A stretch of DNA of 64,000 nucleotides from Haliotis asinina (Eukaryota > Mollusca > Gastropoda > Lepetellida > Haliotidae): contig NC_090285.1 of the NCBI RefSeq assembly GCF_037392515.1, positions 7,198,501 through 7,262,500 of the forward strand. The letters are read 5' to 3'. Every line of letters starts with the position of its first letter. The stretch's first letter is position 1. Position numbers and translations under genes: made by a program. The notes below the pieces were generated by a model, which was not told the DNA's origin, made no database searches, and saw nothing but the letters and a program-made list of their open reading frames with translations. Shown here piece by piece: positions 46,891-60,600 of the stretch.

Positions 46891-48462
46891 TCTATCTACG
46901 CTATCGGGAGATCTACATGAATAACTACAGGTAAGTTATCTTCATCGCTATATGATCAGTGCAGCCAACCTGACATACATATTTTTTCACAGGATATATT
47001 ATTTCTAAATACCCATGATATCTGGCAGCTGAGATTCATCGAAGTCCTCCTTCAACAATGATTCTCCGAAAACATAACAACAGAATCAGTGAAAACTTGT
47101 AGACCATTTACTGACTTCCATAAAAATTGTATAATATAACAATGTTTTCTAAAAAATATAACATTATTGTGTACAAAAAGACTGGTCCCGAAAGTCAGGT
47201 TGAGTAGAGGCCTGGGGGTAACAAATAGTATGCTTCTTGTACCACCATGAGGTCAATAATTAACCAAAAACACAAATAATTTCCTATTCACTGCTGATTA
47301 AAATGAGTAATAAATAATCAATTTGTCATCAATATGAAGTTAAACTTATCTAAAATGACTTTTATAATATTATTAAAAACATCATTTATAAGTCTTTTCT
47401 GTCTTGGACAAGGAAAGTATACATGTCAATTTTTTTTTTTTCTGGCGAAAAAGGGAGAGGAGGCACTTACTGGGAATTGAAAGGTTCAACCAATGCAAAC
47501 AAAAATACTTTTGGACAGCAAATAATTATGATAAGTGCTGGGACATAAAATAAAAAAAAAATGAACATGTAAACAAAGAAAGGCTGTTTTAACATTACTT
47601 CAAATTGTAAAATTTACATTGTATTTCAAAATTAGATTTTCATTTCCTTGAACTGAATTCTCAGCATAAATACAAAATTTGAATTCGAAAATACTTCAAT
47701 TTCAATTGGGGCCATTTCAAACAATATCTGTTGCTTTTTCATCAAGGATTGTTACTGCATGCCTTAATGCTATCAAGTGTGGCAGGTATTTAACAGGTAT
47801 TTAGAATGCAGTGCAGTGATGAATATTGTAACAAAATAGTATATATGACAAAATAATATTAAGATATCAATGACTAAACACATGACTAACACAGAAAAGA
47901 GCACTATCAGTGTAAAGAGTAAAGATGAAAACAGCAAAAAAACCAAAAAAACCCCAAAATTTACTGTGTTGGGATAACTGAAACATATGAGGCTCTGTAT
48001 CTGTTGATATCATGACAATCTTTATCACAACCAATAATCCACAGCCATGGCTGAAGAGGATAATAGACATCATCGCTGTAAACAAGATTCTTTGCACCAA
48101 TATCAACAGGGTAGGAGTTTACGAGTAATGATTAAAGAAAAAAAAGGACATGACAAACAGAAATATAATTTGTAAATATAATAATTTTACAGTATTGTGA
48201 TGTATATAAACATTATTAATATTCATCTGATAATAAAACAACATGTCCTGAAGATACATATAACGAGGGTAATGTACACGATATGACACTGAGATATTTT
48301 TTTAACAAGCACCTGCGTTGAGGCTTTGTGACTAAGCAATGAAAAAGGAAGCTTGTGAAAAAGCATCTTAGATGAAGGCAGGTTTAACAAATGTATATCT
48401 CAATCCTCAGGTTAAACAGCAATAAACTGTCCTACTAAGTCCATACTTGGTCAAAAAGAAAC

Positions 48463-48708
48463 ATATTGGTTCATATATTGTACCTGTGTGGTGAATTGAA
48501 CCTGGGCATAGGCAGATCCAGAGGGAGGGTGCTGGGGTGCGCACTCCCACACCACCCCCTTTTGTCCTGAAAGTTTATCAAATGACATTGCAACTCTCAT
48601 GAAAACAGTGAACAGGAAGTGTGCACCCCTCTTTCTCAAGAGTACCTGAATCCACCCCTGACGGGTCTTCAGCATGAAGAACAAATGCTTTAACCCACTG
48701 CTTGCCTT
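48463..48708 (-). mobile_element. SINE split by a second element
   Basis: The SINE body stops at gaattgaacctgggca (about 48508) and resumes at gggtcttcagcatgaagaac (about 48662). The insert between has near-palindromic ends (gcagatccagagggagggtg and gaatccacccctgac) and G/C-rich blocks. Confidence 0.55.
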
Positions 48709-49647
48709 TTCATAGACACCCCAGTTTTTATCATTCATACAAAGTTATCCATGTGCTGTACTGTTTCAGAAGGATGTTTCTGTCTGTAAAAGTCACCTGG
48801 TCAACGACCAGACAGACCACGAGAAGATGGAAAAAGGACTTGACACAGAATTATGCATCACTTGAGTCTGTCCCTCCATCTGACCAAGTACTCAAGAAGA
48901 GATATTGTCAGTTTGTTTATTCTGTGGAAGTCTCCAACAGAAATGTCTGGAACTTGTGCAGATGGTCACCATGACAACATCACCCTACTCCCATCTGCAG
49001 CAATGTAGTTGGTAAATCATCCAATCCATTAACAGCTGAATGCAAGGCTGATACAGACTTTATCACATAGATATTGATGTTGAGCAGGGAGTGTTGAGGA
49101 AACAGCAAATGCTTATTGACATCCTCATCTGCAGAAGTCCAGGAGTGCATAGCTAAACTGTAGTAATTGTTTCTGAAACCAATGACTGGTGTACTGCCTT
49201 TTTCTTTAAATTTGTGACGTACCGACAATTTCCTATTTTCATGTATTTTTGTATTCTACATTCAAGTTTCTGGCTAGTGAATTATTTTGTGGGTTAGTAA
49301 CTTTCAGGGAAAGCAAGCCTGACTAGCTAGCAAGTTATGGAAACTATTTTGTACACAGTGCATAACCTCGGAAAATAATATGAAGGAAAAAGTGCTTCTT
49401 TCTCAGTTACTTTTGGTAGGCATGTTTTGATAATTGTATTTGACAATGACGATTTTGTTTTATATGTGGGAACATGTTTTGTGCCGAGAACACAACAGAA
49501 ACAGACATGAGAGGGATTGTGTTTCAAGTTTTGGGAACATCAGAAAACTTGGAGCACCTTTAGAATACAGAACCACAACTTCACATGAATATGTTCTCTG
49601 TCGTAGATCACTTGTCACTGAGACAGGCAACCACTTTGTGAGAACCT

Positions 49648-49722
49648 GCCAGATGTGAACCCGTGACATTCGGATTACTAGCCCAACAGCTAACCAACTG
49701 AGCTACATCCCATTGTTGCACT
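49648..49722 (-). tRNA. tRNA-Thr-like relic or SINE head
   Basis: On - it reads gggatgtagctcagttggtt, an A box, then a stem-loop with a possible AGT anticodon in ctagtaa, then gggttcacatc, a B box. The acceptor and T stems do not pair properly, so it is a pseudogene or a SINE head rather than a working tRNA. Confidence 0.35.
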
Positions 49723-51336
49723 ATGTGTAAATTTAGTGAGTCATTCCTGTGACATCACGGAAATGAATTGAAAAAGTCGAATAGGTTATGGGCAATTTCG
49801 AAGGTTACAGCTAGACATGGTGTCTTGCGATTCTAATCTACTGACGGTTGCCAAATGGCACACTCATCCATAATCTACAAGATACCATGTGGTGTGGAAT
49901 GAGCCGATATGGCTGGAACTGAAAATGGTTGTTGACATCAAGGGTCAGACGTCAATTTCACAGTGCATGTATGTATGATGTGCTTGTAAATATCTTTGGG
50001 TGCTTCCGTGACAGAAAAATGTTGCAGGGAACACAGTAAGAATAATGTGGATTGCACTAAGGAAGGAAAGAGACATGAGTGTGTATGGTGATGGTACGAA
50101 CGTGAGTTACACTTCAAATCAATCATTCCTGAACATATGTCGCACTTGAAAGTGCAAGTTCAAGGCCGATCTCCATTAGGCCAAAATTCCTATTTTAAAC
50201 TTTTCATTGTGTATTTAACTTTTGACATTTTTGGTCACACAATTTTGTGTGAAAAAAAACACCATTAAAATGCAAAAGGAAAATCAACAAATGGTACTCA
50301 TGTACTACACAACATATTTACCTACTATATTGAATATGGTTCCTTACCCTAACCCTAAACCTTAACCCCTTGAAATATTTCTAGCAAACAGAATACATTG
50401 ACCAAATTGGCACGAAAATGGCTGAAGTCTCCAGTGTAATGCATTCTTACCACTTTGAAAAATAAATAGTAATAAACTCCATTTAAGTGTTATGATGCAA
50501 ATTACTGGATGAAAACATATATGTATATTGGTTCACATTTATAATTAATTTGGTCCTAATAGTTATGTTGAGGCCAAAGTATAAAATATGATTAGATGAA
50601 TTAAGTGGACCAAAACTGACAATACTAGAATATGGCAGAATGTGACAGCTGTAATGCATTCTTACTAAATTGGAAAAAATACAAAATACAAAAATACTCA
50701 AAATATTACATCTCAGCACCTCATAATGCAAAGAAATATGAGCATATTAGTCAAAAAAGCAAAATAGTCTAAACTGGTGCTTGCGACAAGTTGTGCATCC
50801 GCTGGTAAACAACTGGAAACTCACAACGTCGTTGGGCTTATGCAGTGACATAGATTGTAGAGATGAAACATCAGTGAGTGGAGCTTATATGCAGTTGCTG
50901 AGCATGACATCCTTGTTGCTATGCCAGCATCATATGGCATTGTTTCAAGAATGTGCTTTGAAACAAAATCATGAAAAAGAGTATTATGATGTGTTTTTAA
51001 AGTATTTTTAAGGTAGGCCGAAAGCTTTTTCTATATATATGTGACTGGTACATCACATCTTCAATGTGAAAGTGATGATGCAATAATAATGGCTTGCCAT
51101 GGATAGTTAAACCTTGAACGTCTTGATTAATCATCATCAGGACTATGCACTTTGTTTTCTTACAGTACCAAACTCTATTCAGCCTGGCTAAAACTGAGTC
51201 AACTAGCTCTAAATACATGTATTCTGATGATTATACATGCAGCATATTCAAAATCTGTTGAATGTATTGACAGGGTAACATGGGTAGATTCCTCTCTCAG
51301 ATCAACGTCATTAACTGCCAGTCCACTTGTTGGTTC

Positions 51337-51675
51337 CTACTGACCAACATGGCAACACATCCTCCCATAGTTACCAAATCCACACTGACCGCACAGACGT
51401 CCCTGGATGTCCCCAGACATTTTGACATTGAGACTCAAGTGCCGGTTGCAGATGACACACTTGGTAGTGGTAGGGGGACCAACACCGTGGAATGTACACA
51501 GACTTGCGGTGGCCGTCATGTGACTGTAGACATGGGCTCCACAGATCACACAGCAGATTTGAGCCTGCCAAATGTTGGCGGGATTGAAGCACCTCTGCTT
51601 GTGTTTACAGAAGGTGCAGATCATAACAGGCTTGCTGGACCAGGATCCACCAGTTGGGCGGTTGCACCGACACCA
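51337..51675 (-). CDS. STAND gene last exon, Cys-rich module
   Basis: 113 codons with stop, phase 0 in, acceptor gtgttacag. 15 Cys in 112 residues, including CRC, CTFC, CCVIC, CVIC and CGQC. The two CVIC blocks (CVICGAH and CVICNRH) may be an internal duplication. Spacing suggests zinc ribbon or treble-clef units. It could instead be assigned to a separate gene, but the phase fits. Confidence 0.82.
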   Translation of the reverse strand, partial: WCRCNRPTGGSWSSKPVMICTFCKHKQRCFNPANIWQAQICCVICGAHVYSHMTATASLCTFHGVGPPTTTKCVICNRHLSLNVKMSGDIQGRLCGQCGFGNYGRMCCHVGQ

Positions 51676-54600
51676 CTGTAACACCAGTATAACAACGTTC
51701 ACAGAGACCATTGTAACAGAATAATATCATTCACAGACACCACTGTAACATCAGAACAATATCATTCACCACCAATCCTCAAATAAATGAATTAGTACGC
51801 CTAATCATACTATCATGTCGTGGTCTGTTATGACCATCATGGAATCCATCACCTCTTTCTTTGTTGCTCTTTAATGACATACTCTGCAATATTCCAGCCA
51901 TATGACACCAGTATGTAAACTAAAAAGTCTGAACCAGGCATTCTAATGGTTGACACCATGAACATCACCCTATGCAACTGGTAAGCCAGATCACATCTGT
52001 TGATACAGCTGAAGTGTCGGACCTGTCATGGTGGTGTATGTTATTAGTCTTAGACTAAATGCTAGAAAAGTCCCCATCTTTTAGAATCTCTCAGCAGCAG
52101 TAAACGTGTTATCCATTAATTAGTATGACACCTCCCACCCTCCAGAGATTCTTGTCAATGTGGAACTAGACACAGAATGTATAAGGTTATTTAAACAAAC
52201 AGCGTCCACATGTTCATAGACCAACTGCATAAGTATTAGCTGCATGATGTAATGGAGTGTGACACGTACAGTATGTTCAGTATGGTCAGAATGGCTTATA
52301 AGGCTGGGTGTACCATATTACCTGAATTTGATGATATCTCTACATTTCGTCTAAGAGTATTAAAGAGTTACTTGTGGCATTTAAATGTGTCTCCCTTGCA
52401 TGGAACGCTTCTGTTTTTATTTGATCTGCACATCACTTGGGATTACAAGCATTGATTGCTGAAGATTGATACAAACTCAGATCTTCATGGGATGAAATCC
52501 CACAGTGGGACAAATGTTGCAGCACTTTACAATCTTACACCCTTACATGCAAAACACTTTACTGAGGCATGCTCCCCTCTTGTTTGGGTTTAACCATGTG
52601 TGTTACACATGGGGTAGTTATGAAGAATAACAACCGGATCAAACTAAGATAATAACGCACCTCCATGGTGTACAACTCAACTGAATCCTACCTGGAGATA
52701 ACTGCTTCTCTGGTGGGTGTTCATAGCCCAAGAATCTTTATCAGTTGTCATAAACTCGACCATCCTGAAAACAATATGAAGTTGGGGTTGCTTAGTGAGA
52801 CTTACACTCTTTATCAATACACAAACTAGTGATATTAAACTGGATACTGAAAATGACAGCTGAAAATATTACTAGCTCTTTGATAGCAATACTGTACTGC
52901 TGATCTGTGGGTGACAACTGAAAATATGAACAACTTTTGAACGTTACTGCAAGTACAGCAACATGCGTTAAACTTGGACAACGAACTGCGACTAGGTGTC
53001 TGGTCAACCCAGCTGTGAATGGGTACCTTATAAGGATGAGAAAGCCACAATAACTGTGTGTCTGGTGGCTGCAAGAGTGTATACTCCCCAGGGAGTTGAG
53101 ATCAATAAGACTACGTGCCATTGAGATTGACACCGAATGATCGAGGGAAAAAGCAATACCAGCGCCTTGTCCATCTACTAGTTGCGTGGATATGTGTGCT
53201 ATATAAATATCCTATAATAAATGAATATTAACAAATAATTTTGGAGGCATTTAGACTTGCTGTGACCTGAGTGAATGTTGTTTTACTCCACAGTCAGGAA
53301 TATAATAAAGCATCACGAAATCTGCAACATTATCAAGAGATGTAGAATAGTTAAGAAGATGAGATATGAGAAGCTCTGTCTAGGTACAATTTCACACAAC
53401 TATTCAATACACTGTAAACACATGGAGTGAGTGAGTGAGTGAGTGAGTGAGTGAGTGAGTGAGTGAGTGAGTGAGTGAGTGAGTGAGTGAGTGAGTGAGT
53501 GAGTATGCATGGTCTTACACTGCTTTTAACAATATTCCAGCAATATCATGACAGGGGACACTAGAAATGGGCTTCACATATTGTACACATGAGGGAAATC
53601 AAACGTGGGTCTTTGGAGTGATGAGCCAACACTTTAATCACTAGGCTACACTACTGCCTATCATACTACAAGAACATCTCAGAAAAAAGTGATTATAACA
53701 TCAACATTAATACTTTAATACTAAAAAAAGGCAGAAATGGTAAGGATCACTCCGTCAATATAGGCCCTATTCTTCAGTTTGGTAGGGTCTTACGCACTGA
53801 ATAAATGCCTTGTCTCCATCCTCTGAGGAATACACTAATTCTGAAATTGACACAGCTGTGGTAGAGAAGTGCATAAAGGGTGGAATCTAGCATGGTATTC
53901 AGCAGTATTCAGTGCCTACCTGTCCTTCAGACCAATGTTCCGGAGTAGTTCTGGCAGGACAGTGGACCGATGTTGCGAATTGTCACTCCAGTATTGGTAG
54001 AAGTCAGCCAGATGTCGCTGCCACTTCTTCCTTTCAACATAGGATGTGACCACATGATCTTCAACTGCCTACAGAAAAAAAACAATAAAGAAAAATAAAA
54101 TCTGTAATTAGGCCAGAATATTTCCACTTCCTTTCCTCATTTCAGTGAAGAAGACATTTCATATGTTCCCTGGGTGTAAACAAGTGTTTTTGCGTGATCA
54201 CGTTTTTTTCATTCAACAGATTTTAAAATCATCATATTTTATTTCTGTCATGTCTAATGTCAGTGCTATCAAAATCTGTAAACCAAAGAAGTGTGTCTAG
54301 TCTATGAAAGCATTAGACCCTGAAAGGTCAACAGGGATCAGGGTTTCTTTAACTTCTTTTGAGTAGCATAAAAGAAAGATTTCATGATATGGTCAGGAAA
54401 AAAATCAGAATGATCATACTTACACCTAAGTAATTATACTGACCTTCCAAATCTTCTCATGTGAGAAAGTGATGTACTCCCGTGGGAAACCAGCCACTCG
54501 GAGGTAGGGTTTGAGAACTCTCCGAGCCTGCACCCAGTGTAAGGGGGGCACCTCTTCCTTTTTCTCCACATCCCCTAACAGCTTGAGGATGTCATCGCTC

Positions 54601-57600
54601 GTGATCCCTGTCAGAGAGGTGCCAATCAGACACACAGCCTGGCCCACAGATGACAACAAGTAGGGTGAATCCACAAAGAAATAAACCCAAGTATACATGG
54701 GACAACACTAAAACATCAAACCATAAGACATTAGGAATGGCAGCACATGCAGACAACTTGTGGAACAAAACAAAAAAAAATAACTGTCTGTTGCCCTTCC
54801 TTAAACATATTTTTCAGGCGCTTTTACCTTACAAACATGAAAAGGGATTAGTGGCCTTGAGCCTACTTTGTGTGTACATGGATCAATGGCCAGATGCCCC
54901 TCTTATCCTTTGCTAGATGATCATGCTACCTTCTTAATGCAGCCTGTGTTGTCCTCGGCCAGGAGCCGGGTGAAGATGATGCCGAACAATCCGTTGAGTG
55001 TGTCAGGCAAACTGTGGATCTTCTGTGTGACCATCTTGAAGTCCCCAAACACACGCAGTTCCTCACAGACGAGGGTCATCCACAGGGGGCTGTCCACCTT
55101 GGTGTCACGGGTCAGGGCAGTCAGCTGGTCCTGGTCCAGGTGCTACAAGTGAGTGAGTGAGTGAGTGAGTGAGTGAGTGAGTGGATGGGTGGGTGGGTGG
55201 GTGAGTGAGTGAGTGAGTGAGTGAGTGAGTGAGTGAGTGGATGGGTGGGTGGTTGAGTAGTTTTATGCCACTTTTAGCAATATTCCAGCAATATTACAGC
55301 ATGGGACAGCTGACATGGGCTTCACACAAAGTACCAATGTGGGAAATCAAACCTGAATCTTCAGCGTGAAAAACAAACAATTTAACCACTGGGCTACCCC
55401 ACTGCCTGGTTTAGGACTTGAATAGGGATGGTTGAACAGGGGTGGGATGGCGTTGAACAGCAATGGGTGAGGATGGGACAGGTTTGGTGGGATGGTAGAA
55501 AGAAAAGTAATGATATTTATTGCCATAAGACAATTCATGTTACATGGGAGCATCACAGATTAGAAATTCCTTAAGGGCAAGTACAGCACCTTGTTGTATG
55601 TCCACAAGCATGACATAGTCAGACTGCCACCAGTATTGTGCTTTGTATTTTGACAAGTATGATACAGTCATTAGTAATGTACCTTGTTGTATTTCCCCAA
55701 GTATGATACAGTCATTAGTACTGTACCTTGTTGTATTTCCCCAAGTATGACACAGTCATTAGTACTGTACCTTGTTGTATTTCCCCAAGTATGACACAGT
55801 CATTAGTACTGTACCTTGTTGTATTTCCCCAAGTATGATACAGTCATTAGTACTGTACCTTGTTGTATTTCCCCAAGTATGATACAGTCATTAGTACTGT
55901 ACCTTGTTGTATTCCCCAAGTATGATACAGTCATTAGTACTGTACCTTGTTGTATTTCCCCAAGTATGATACAGTCATTAGTAATGTACCTTGTTGTATT
56001 TCCCCAAGTATGATACAGTCATTAGTACTGTACCTTGTTGTATTCCCCAAGTATGATACAGTCATTAGTACTGTACCTTGTTGTATTTCCCCAAGTATGA
56101 TACAGTCATTAGTACTGTACCTTGTTGTATTTCCCCAAGTATGATACAGTCATTAGTACTGTACCTTGTTGTATTTCCCCAAGTATGATACAGTCATTAG
56201 TACTGTACCTTGTTGTATTTCCCCAAGTATGACACAGTCATTAGTACTGTACCTTGTTGTATTTCCCCAAGTATGACACAGTCATTAGTACTGTACCTTG
56301 TTGTATTTCCCCAAGTATGACACAGTCATTAGTACTGTACCTTGTTGTATTTCCCCAAGTATGACACAGTCATTAGTACTGTACCTTGTTGTATTTCCCC
56401 AAGTATGACACAGTCATTAGTACTGTACCTTGTTGTATTTCCCCAAGTATGATACAGCAATACTGCGCATGTGGCTCTCATTCAGTTCTCCCACCGTCAT
56501 CCAGTAGCAGGGATGCTCCTTCAGTCTGGCCAGAGTTGGCGGGTGTTCATTACAGCTCACAATCACCCCAATGTTTGATGGCACTGATGGGGGTAACCAA
56601 CTTAAATGGTCGACCATGTCACTCTGATTCAGCTGACAAGAAAAGGTTATGAAAAATATACTGGCAAACAAGGATATGCTGAGCACCAACCTGACAACTG
56701 ACCCATGTATGAGTGCTGCCCATAAATCTTGCCTGCCCACCTTTAAATAACCCTCTCTTTGATTGGTTCTTATTGAACCATGTGACTACAGATATCCAAT
56801 CATAGCGTAGCTTACTAAGCCAGCCAGTTTTAGTGTCCTATTGCTATCTTCACTGGCTGAAGAGTTGTCCATGTATGATTAAGGAATATACTCGTAGCTT
56901 TCAATCATCTTTCTTAAATCAAAATATGACATGACAATTAAAATGGAATGATCGTCCTCAGAGCGAACTGAAAGTAGGTCAACCTAAAAATTTCAGCCAG
57001 ACAACCGGGCTGGTGGAGAGAATTTCCAGGCAGCCCGACTCAAAATTTACCGGCCAAGGGCAGTCGGGCAGGCCATTATTTTGATCACTGCTTGCCATTG
57101 TGAGCGAAGGGTTCCCAGGCTGTCCACGATCAAGTATAGTGCAATGGGTGTGCAATGGGTGACGTGCATGGCCTCTCTCAGCAAAACCATGTGCAGCTAC
57201 ATCCAGAATCAATGTCATTGTCATGCACTGCACATGCACTAGCCTACATTTACTCTCCCTTTGACAACATTAATGTGGTTGGTCATTGCCTTCCACCATC
57301 TACTTATTGTAAATGTGTTCTTTGTGTCGGTCCAACTTATCCTTGTTTGCCAGTATGTCATGACCATTTTTGGGAACATCTCCAACTAAAAGTTGGACAA
57401 TTCAACTGGTTAAACAACTTTCAGTCCATGTTTTCACAACACTTTCAGATAAATTTAAATGACAAGACAAGACAAGATGAATCAGCATAGATACAGTGAT
57501 CAGGCTCGGTTCCCCTTTGTGCAGATGAATGGTCATGCTGTTGAACAGTGGACTGTCTGGTCCAGACTCACTATAAGTTCACTACGCTGGCTCTTCTAAT

Positions 57601-60600
57601 ACTTGTCAAGAAGTAATATGAGTGCTTTCTATTTCCCAAGGCACATAAAACTTTTCAAATGTACAAATTTTATTCACATATTGGATAGGGTTTCAAACCA
57701 GTGCATTGAGTGTCATGAGCAAATACACTACATACTGTGCTAACAGTAATTAATTCCACGGATACCTCATTCACAGCATCAATGATGATGGTGAGTTTCT
57801 TCCCACTCTCACAGAATTTTACTAGCGCTTTGTTCAGAAGCTGTTGCTGCTTTTTGACAGAACCATTAGAATCCTCCTTTTCCTCTTCTGACACTGAAAT
57901 GAAACATATTCACTTAACTGCTTGGAAAGATCACCTCTTGGCAACTCCTCCAGTGAAACCTTCATAGTCTCTTGCACATAAACAATGTTGAAAATGTAAG
58001 GGCAGTGGGCTAGCCCAGTGGATAAACTACTCGCCTGCCATGCTGATGTGAAGCCTATTTCTACTGTCCCCTCCATGATATTCTCAAATACGCAGGGCAA
58101 AACTAATCTTGCTCACTCCAAGTTAATGGCCATTTCACTGATTGCAGGCGGGATATATGTGGTGAGTTTGGTGGTGAATTCTTTGTATTTGAATGCCCTG
58201 CTGCAACAACTTTTTCTGAATGTCCATCACATCAACAGTGGTGTCTGTATGGCATGAAGAATTCCATGTGTCATGTCATGTAAAGCACATGTCACTTAAG
58301 TTGATCGTGACAAAGTTTTGAATAAGTGAATTTAGTTTTAAGTCATTTTTAGCAATATTCCAGCGATATCACCACAGGGGGACACCAGAAATGGGCTTCA
58401 AATGTTGTATCCATGCTGGAAATCAAACCCGAGTTTTTTTTGTGACAAGCAAATGCTTTACCTTAAGGTTACCCCACTGCCCGTTTATGAACAGAAATAT
58501 GGTAACTATGAAATTAAATAACATGCCATTTTGATTGTAGTTCAACTAGGCTAACAACTCTATTTCAGATACTAAGACACATTCCATCAGGCAACCTTTA
58601 TGCTAAGATCACTATACACTATACATTTGTTTATTGTTAAAGTGATTGTCCTGCTAAAATTGCATGGTGGAACCGAGGATACTGGAGCTCACCCTCCTCT
58701 TCTGTGAGCGCTTCCATCAATCTGAACAACATTTCTGATGTGTTTCGGCTACGACTAGTACTGCCACTGAAGTGATAGAATATCTTGTGACCTTTCTGAA
58801 AGGAAATCAAAACATCTATAGTCTGACTGAAAAAATTCCAAGAATCTTACCTCCATATTTTGAATTCCAAATGCTCTTCCTTTGTATCAGACTGCACTGG
58901 GATCACACACCAACCGCAATATGACCATTTAATATCAAGTAGCTTCTTTAGAGTTTCAAAGGAAATAATGATTGATTATGTTGCTAATAATGCTGTATAG
59001 TCCCCCAAATCAGTAATATCTCAAGAAATGCGCCATATCTAACAGGGCTGGATTTAGTACTTTCTTACTTGCACCAGTGCAACCCAATACTACAAAGTGC
59101 AACCTAGTTATTAGTTTAACATGCACCATGTGTAAGTCAATTTAGAGAAATAAACCAACAATAAATCTAAAATTGTAAGCATAAATATGTCAGTTAATTT
59201 TTCTTCTAAGCTTTGAATACTTATAGCACCGAAACATTGTTATTTGTAGACATATCTCAGCTGTGGCAGATCTTGTAAACAGGGATCAGCTGCACTTTGG
59301 TGTTGCTATGGTTTCATGGGTACTACATCATGGAAATGTGTTTATGCGCACAGAAACCTCTAATGTTTTCACACACTATGCTACAACTGGGATCTGGCTT
59401 CTGCAACCAGGTTTCACCTGGTGTTAGTAGGTTAACATCTCTTATTAAATTGAGCCCTGTTTAAAACCCATAATATTAAGGATAGTGAGGAATTCAGCAT
59501 CAAAACGAGAGATGGCTTAAGAAGTAAAGATTTGATTGTGAAATCTGACCTCCATTGCTGTGAGAACCAGTTGCGCTAACAGTGAGGTTTTCCCCCATCC
59601 ACTTTTAGCCTGTACCACGCACAGCAGGTTGTCATTGGGGTTCAAGGTCCATAAGTCTGGCTTCCCTGTACAAATGACACAACACTTAAAACAACTGATG
59701 ATGTTTTGCTTGGTCTTTGTTTAAATCTGCACTTTTTAATTAATTCTGAGAAAGTATCATGACAAAGTAAACAGTCCAGTTTTGAGCCCTTAATGCAAAG
59801 CTTGAAGCAGGGTAACAACAAGTATCATGTTTTAAAATCTTTTCATATTCATAACACAGATTGGAATCAACCCTGCAATTTTCCATTCTTCAGGCAGACA
59901 TTCAAACAACTAAAGCATGAAGGTGGTCCAAAACGATGGGAAAGATCAGAACTGACAGAAATAAAAGAACTTACTCAGTCCTACTTCCCCACCATCTGAA
60001 ATACAGAAAAAGTGACAAGTTTAAGGGCATACTTAAAATAATGTTAAACCAAAGAAAACTGACGCTCAACATTTTGATGCATAAATTATTTCTCTAACTA
60101 TTTATACATTTCACCACTCTATCCTTCTACATGTTGATCCAGTCTTCTCACTTGTATACATCAGTATGAAAAAAGAATATACAACATCCTGCCAATAAGT
60201 CTGTTTAGAATTGGTACGTACTAGCACATGATGATTCAGCAATACACACTGATGCATCAATACATGGAGTGCTGATACAGTGAATCAATACAAAGTTTTA
60301 CATTGTCAAAAATGCTGACATGATACTTCAAATGGATCATGATACACTGATGTTGAACTTTGAATAGTGCCAAAACGCGATATCTGTCAAAATAAGAAAA
60401 AAATTCTTTTATTTGATGATTAAAATATATGCTTACTTATTTTCAGTTCATAAGTAAAAGTTTTCTTGGATATTCTTGCATTAAGAACTGTGTCTGACAT
60501 AGCACTCGCTGTTTACATTCACCAAGTCTGTGTAAAAACGTAATTGTCTCGTATCCAAATGGACATTGAAAAACGCTGTCAGAATTTGATGAAATACTTT

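Larger units (their letters stand above)
40961..51336. other. Gene-poor AT-rich interval
   Basis: 10.4 kb with scattered repeat copies (41050, 43440, 45950, 46806, 48463), a tRNA-like relic (49648) and telomere-like hexamers (50347). A 54-codon frame from an ATG at 42976 with good context (aaaATGG) is possible but unsupported. An acceptor-like site near 48768 is followed by protein-like reading to a stop near 48866. The region next to 51336 should hold the 3' UTR of the STAND gene. Otherwise nothing recognised. Confidence 0.5.

Noticed and set aside
55816..56652. Open frames on + reading repeated YFPKYDTVISTVPC
   Set aside because: Translation of the 44-bp array on the wrong strand; no start context and no match to a protein.
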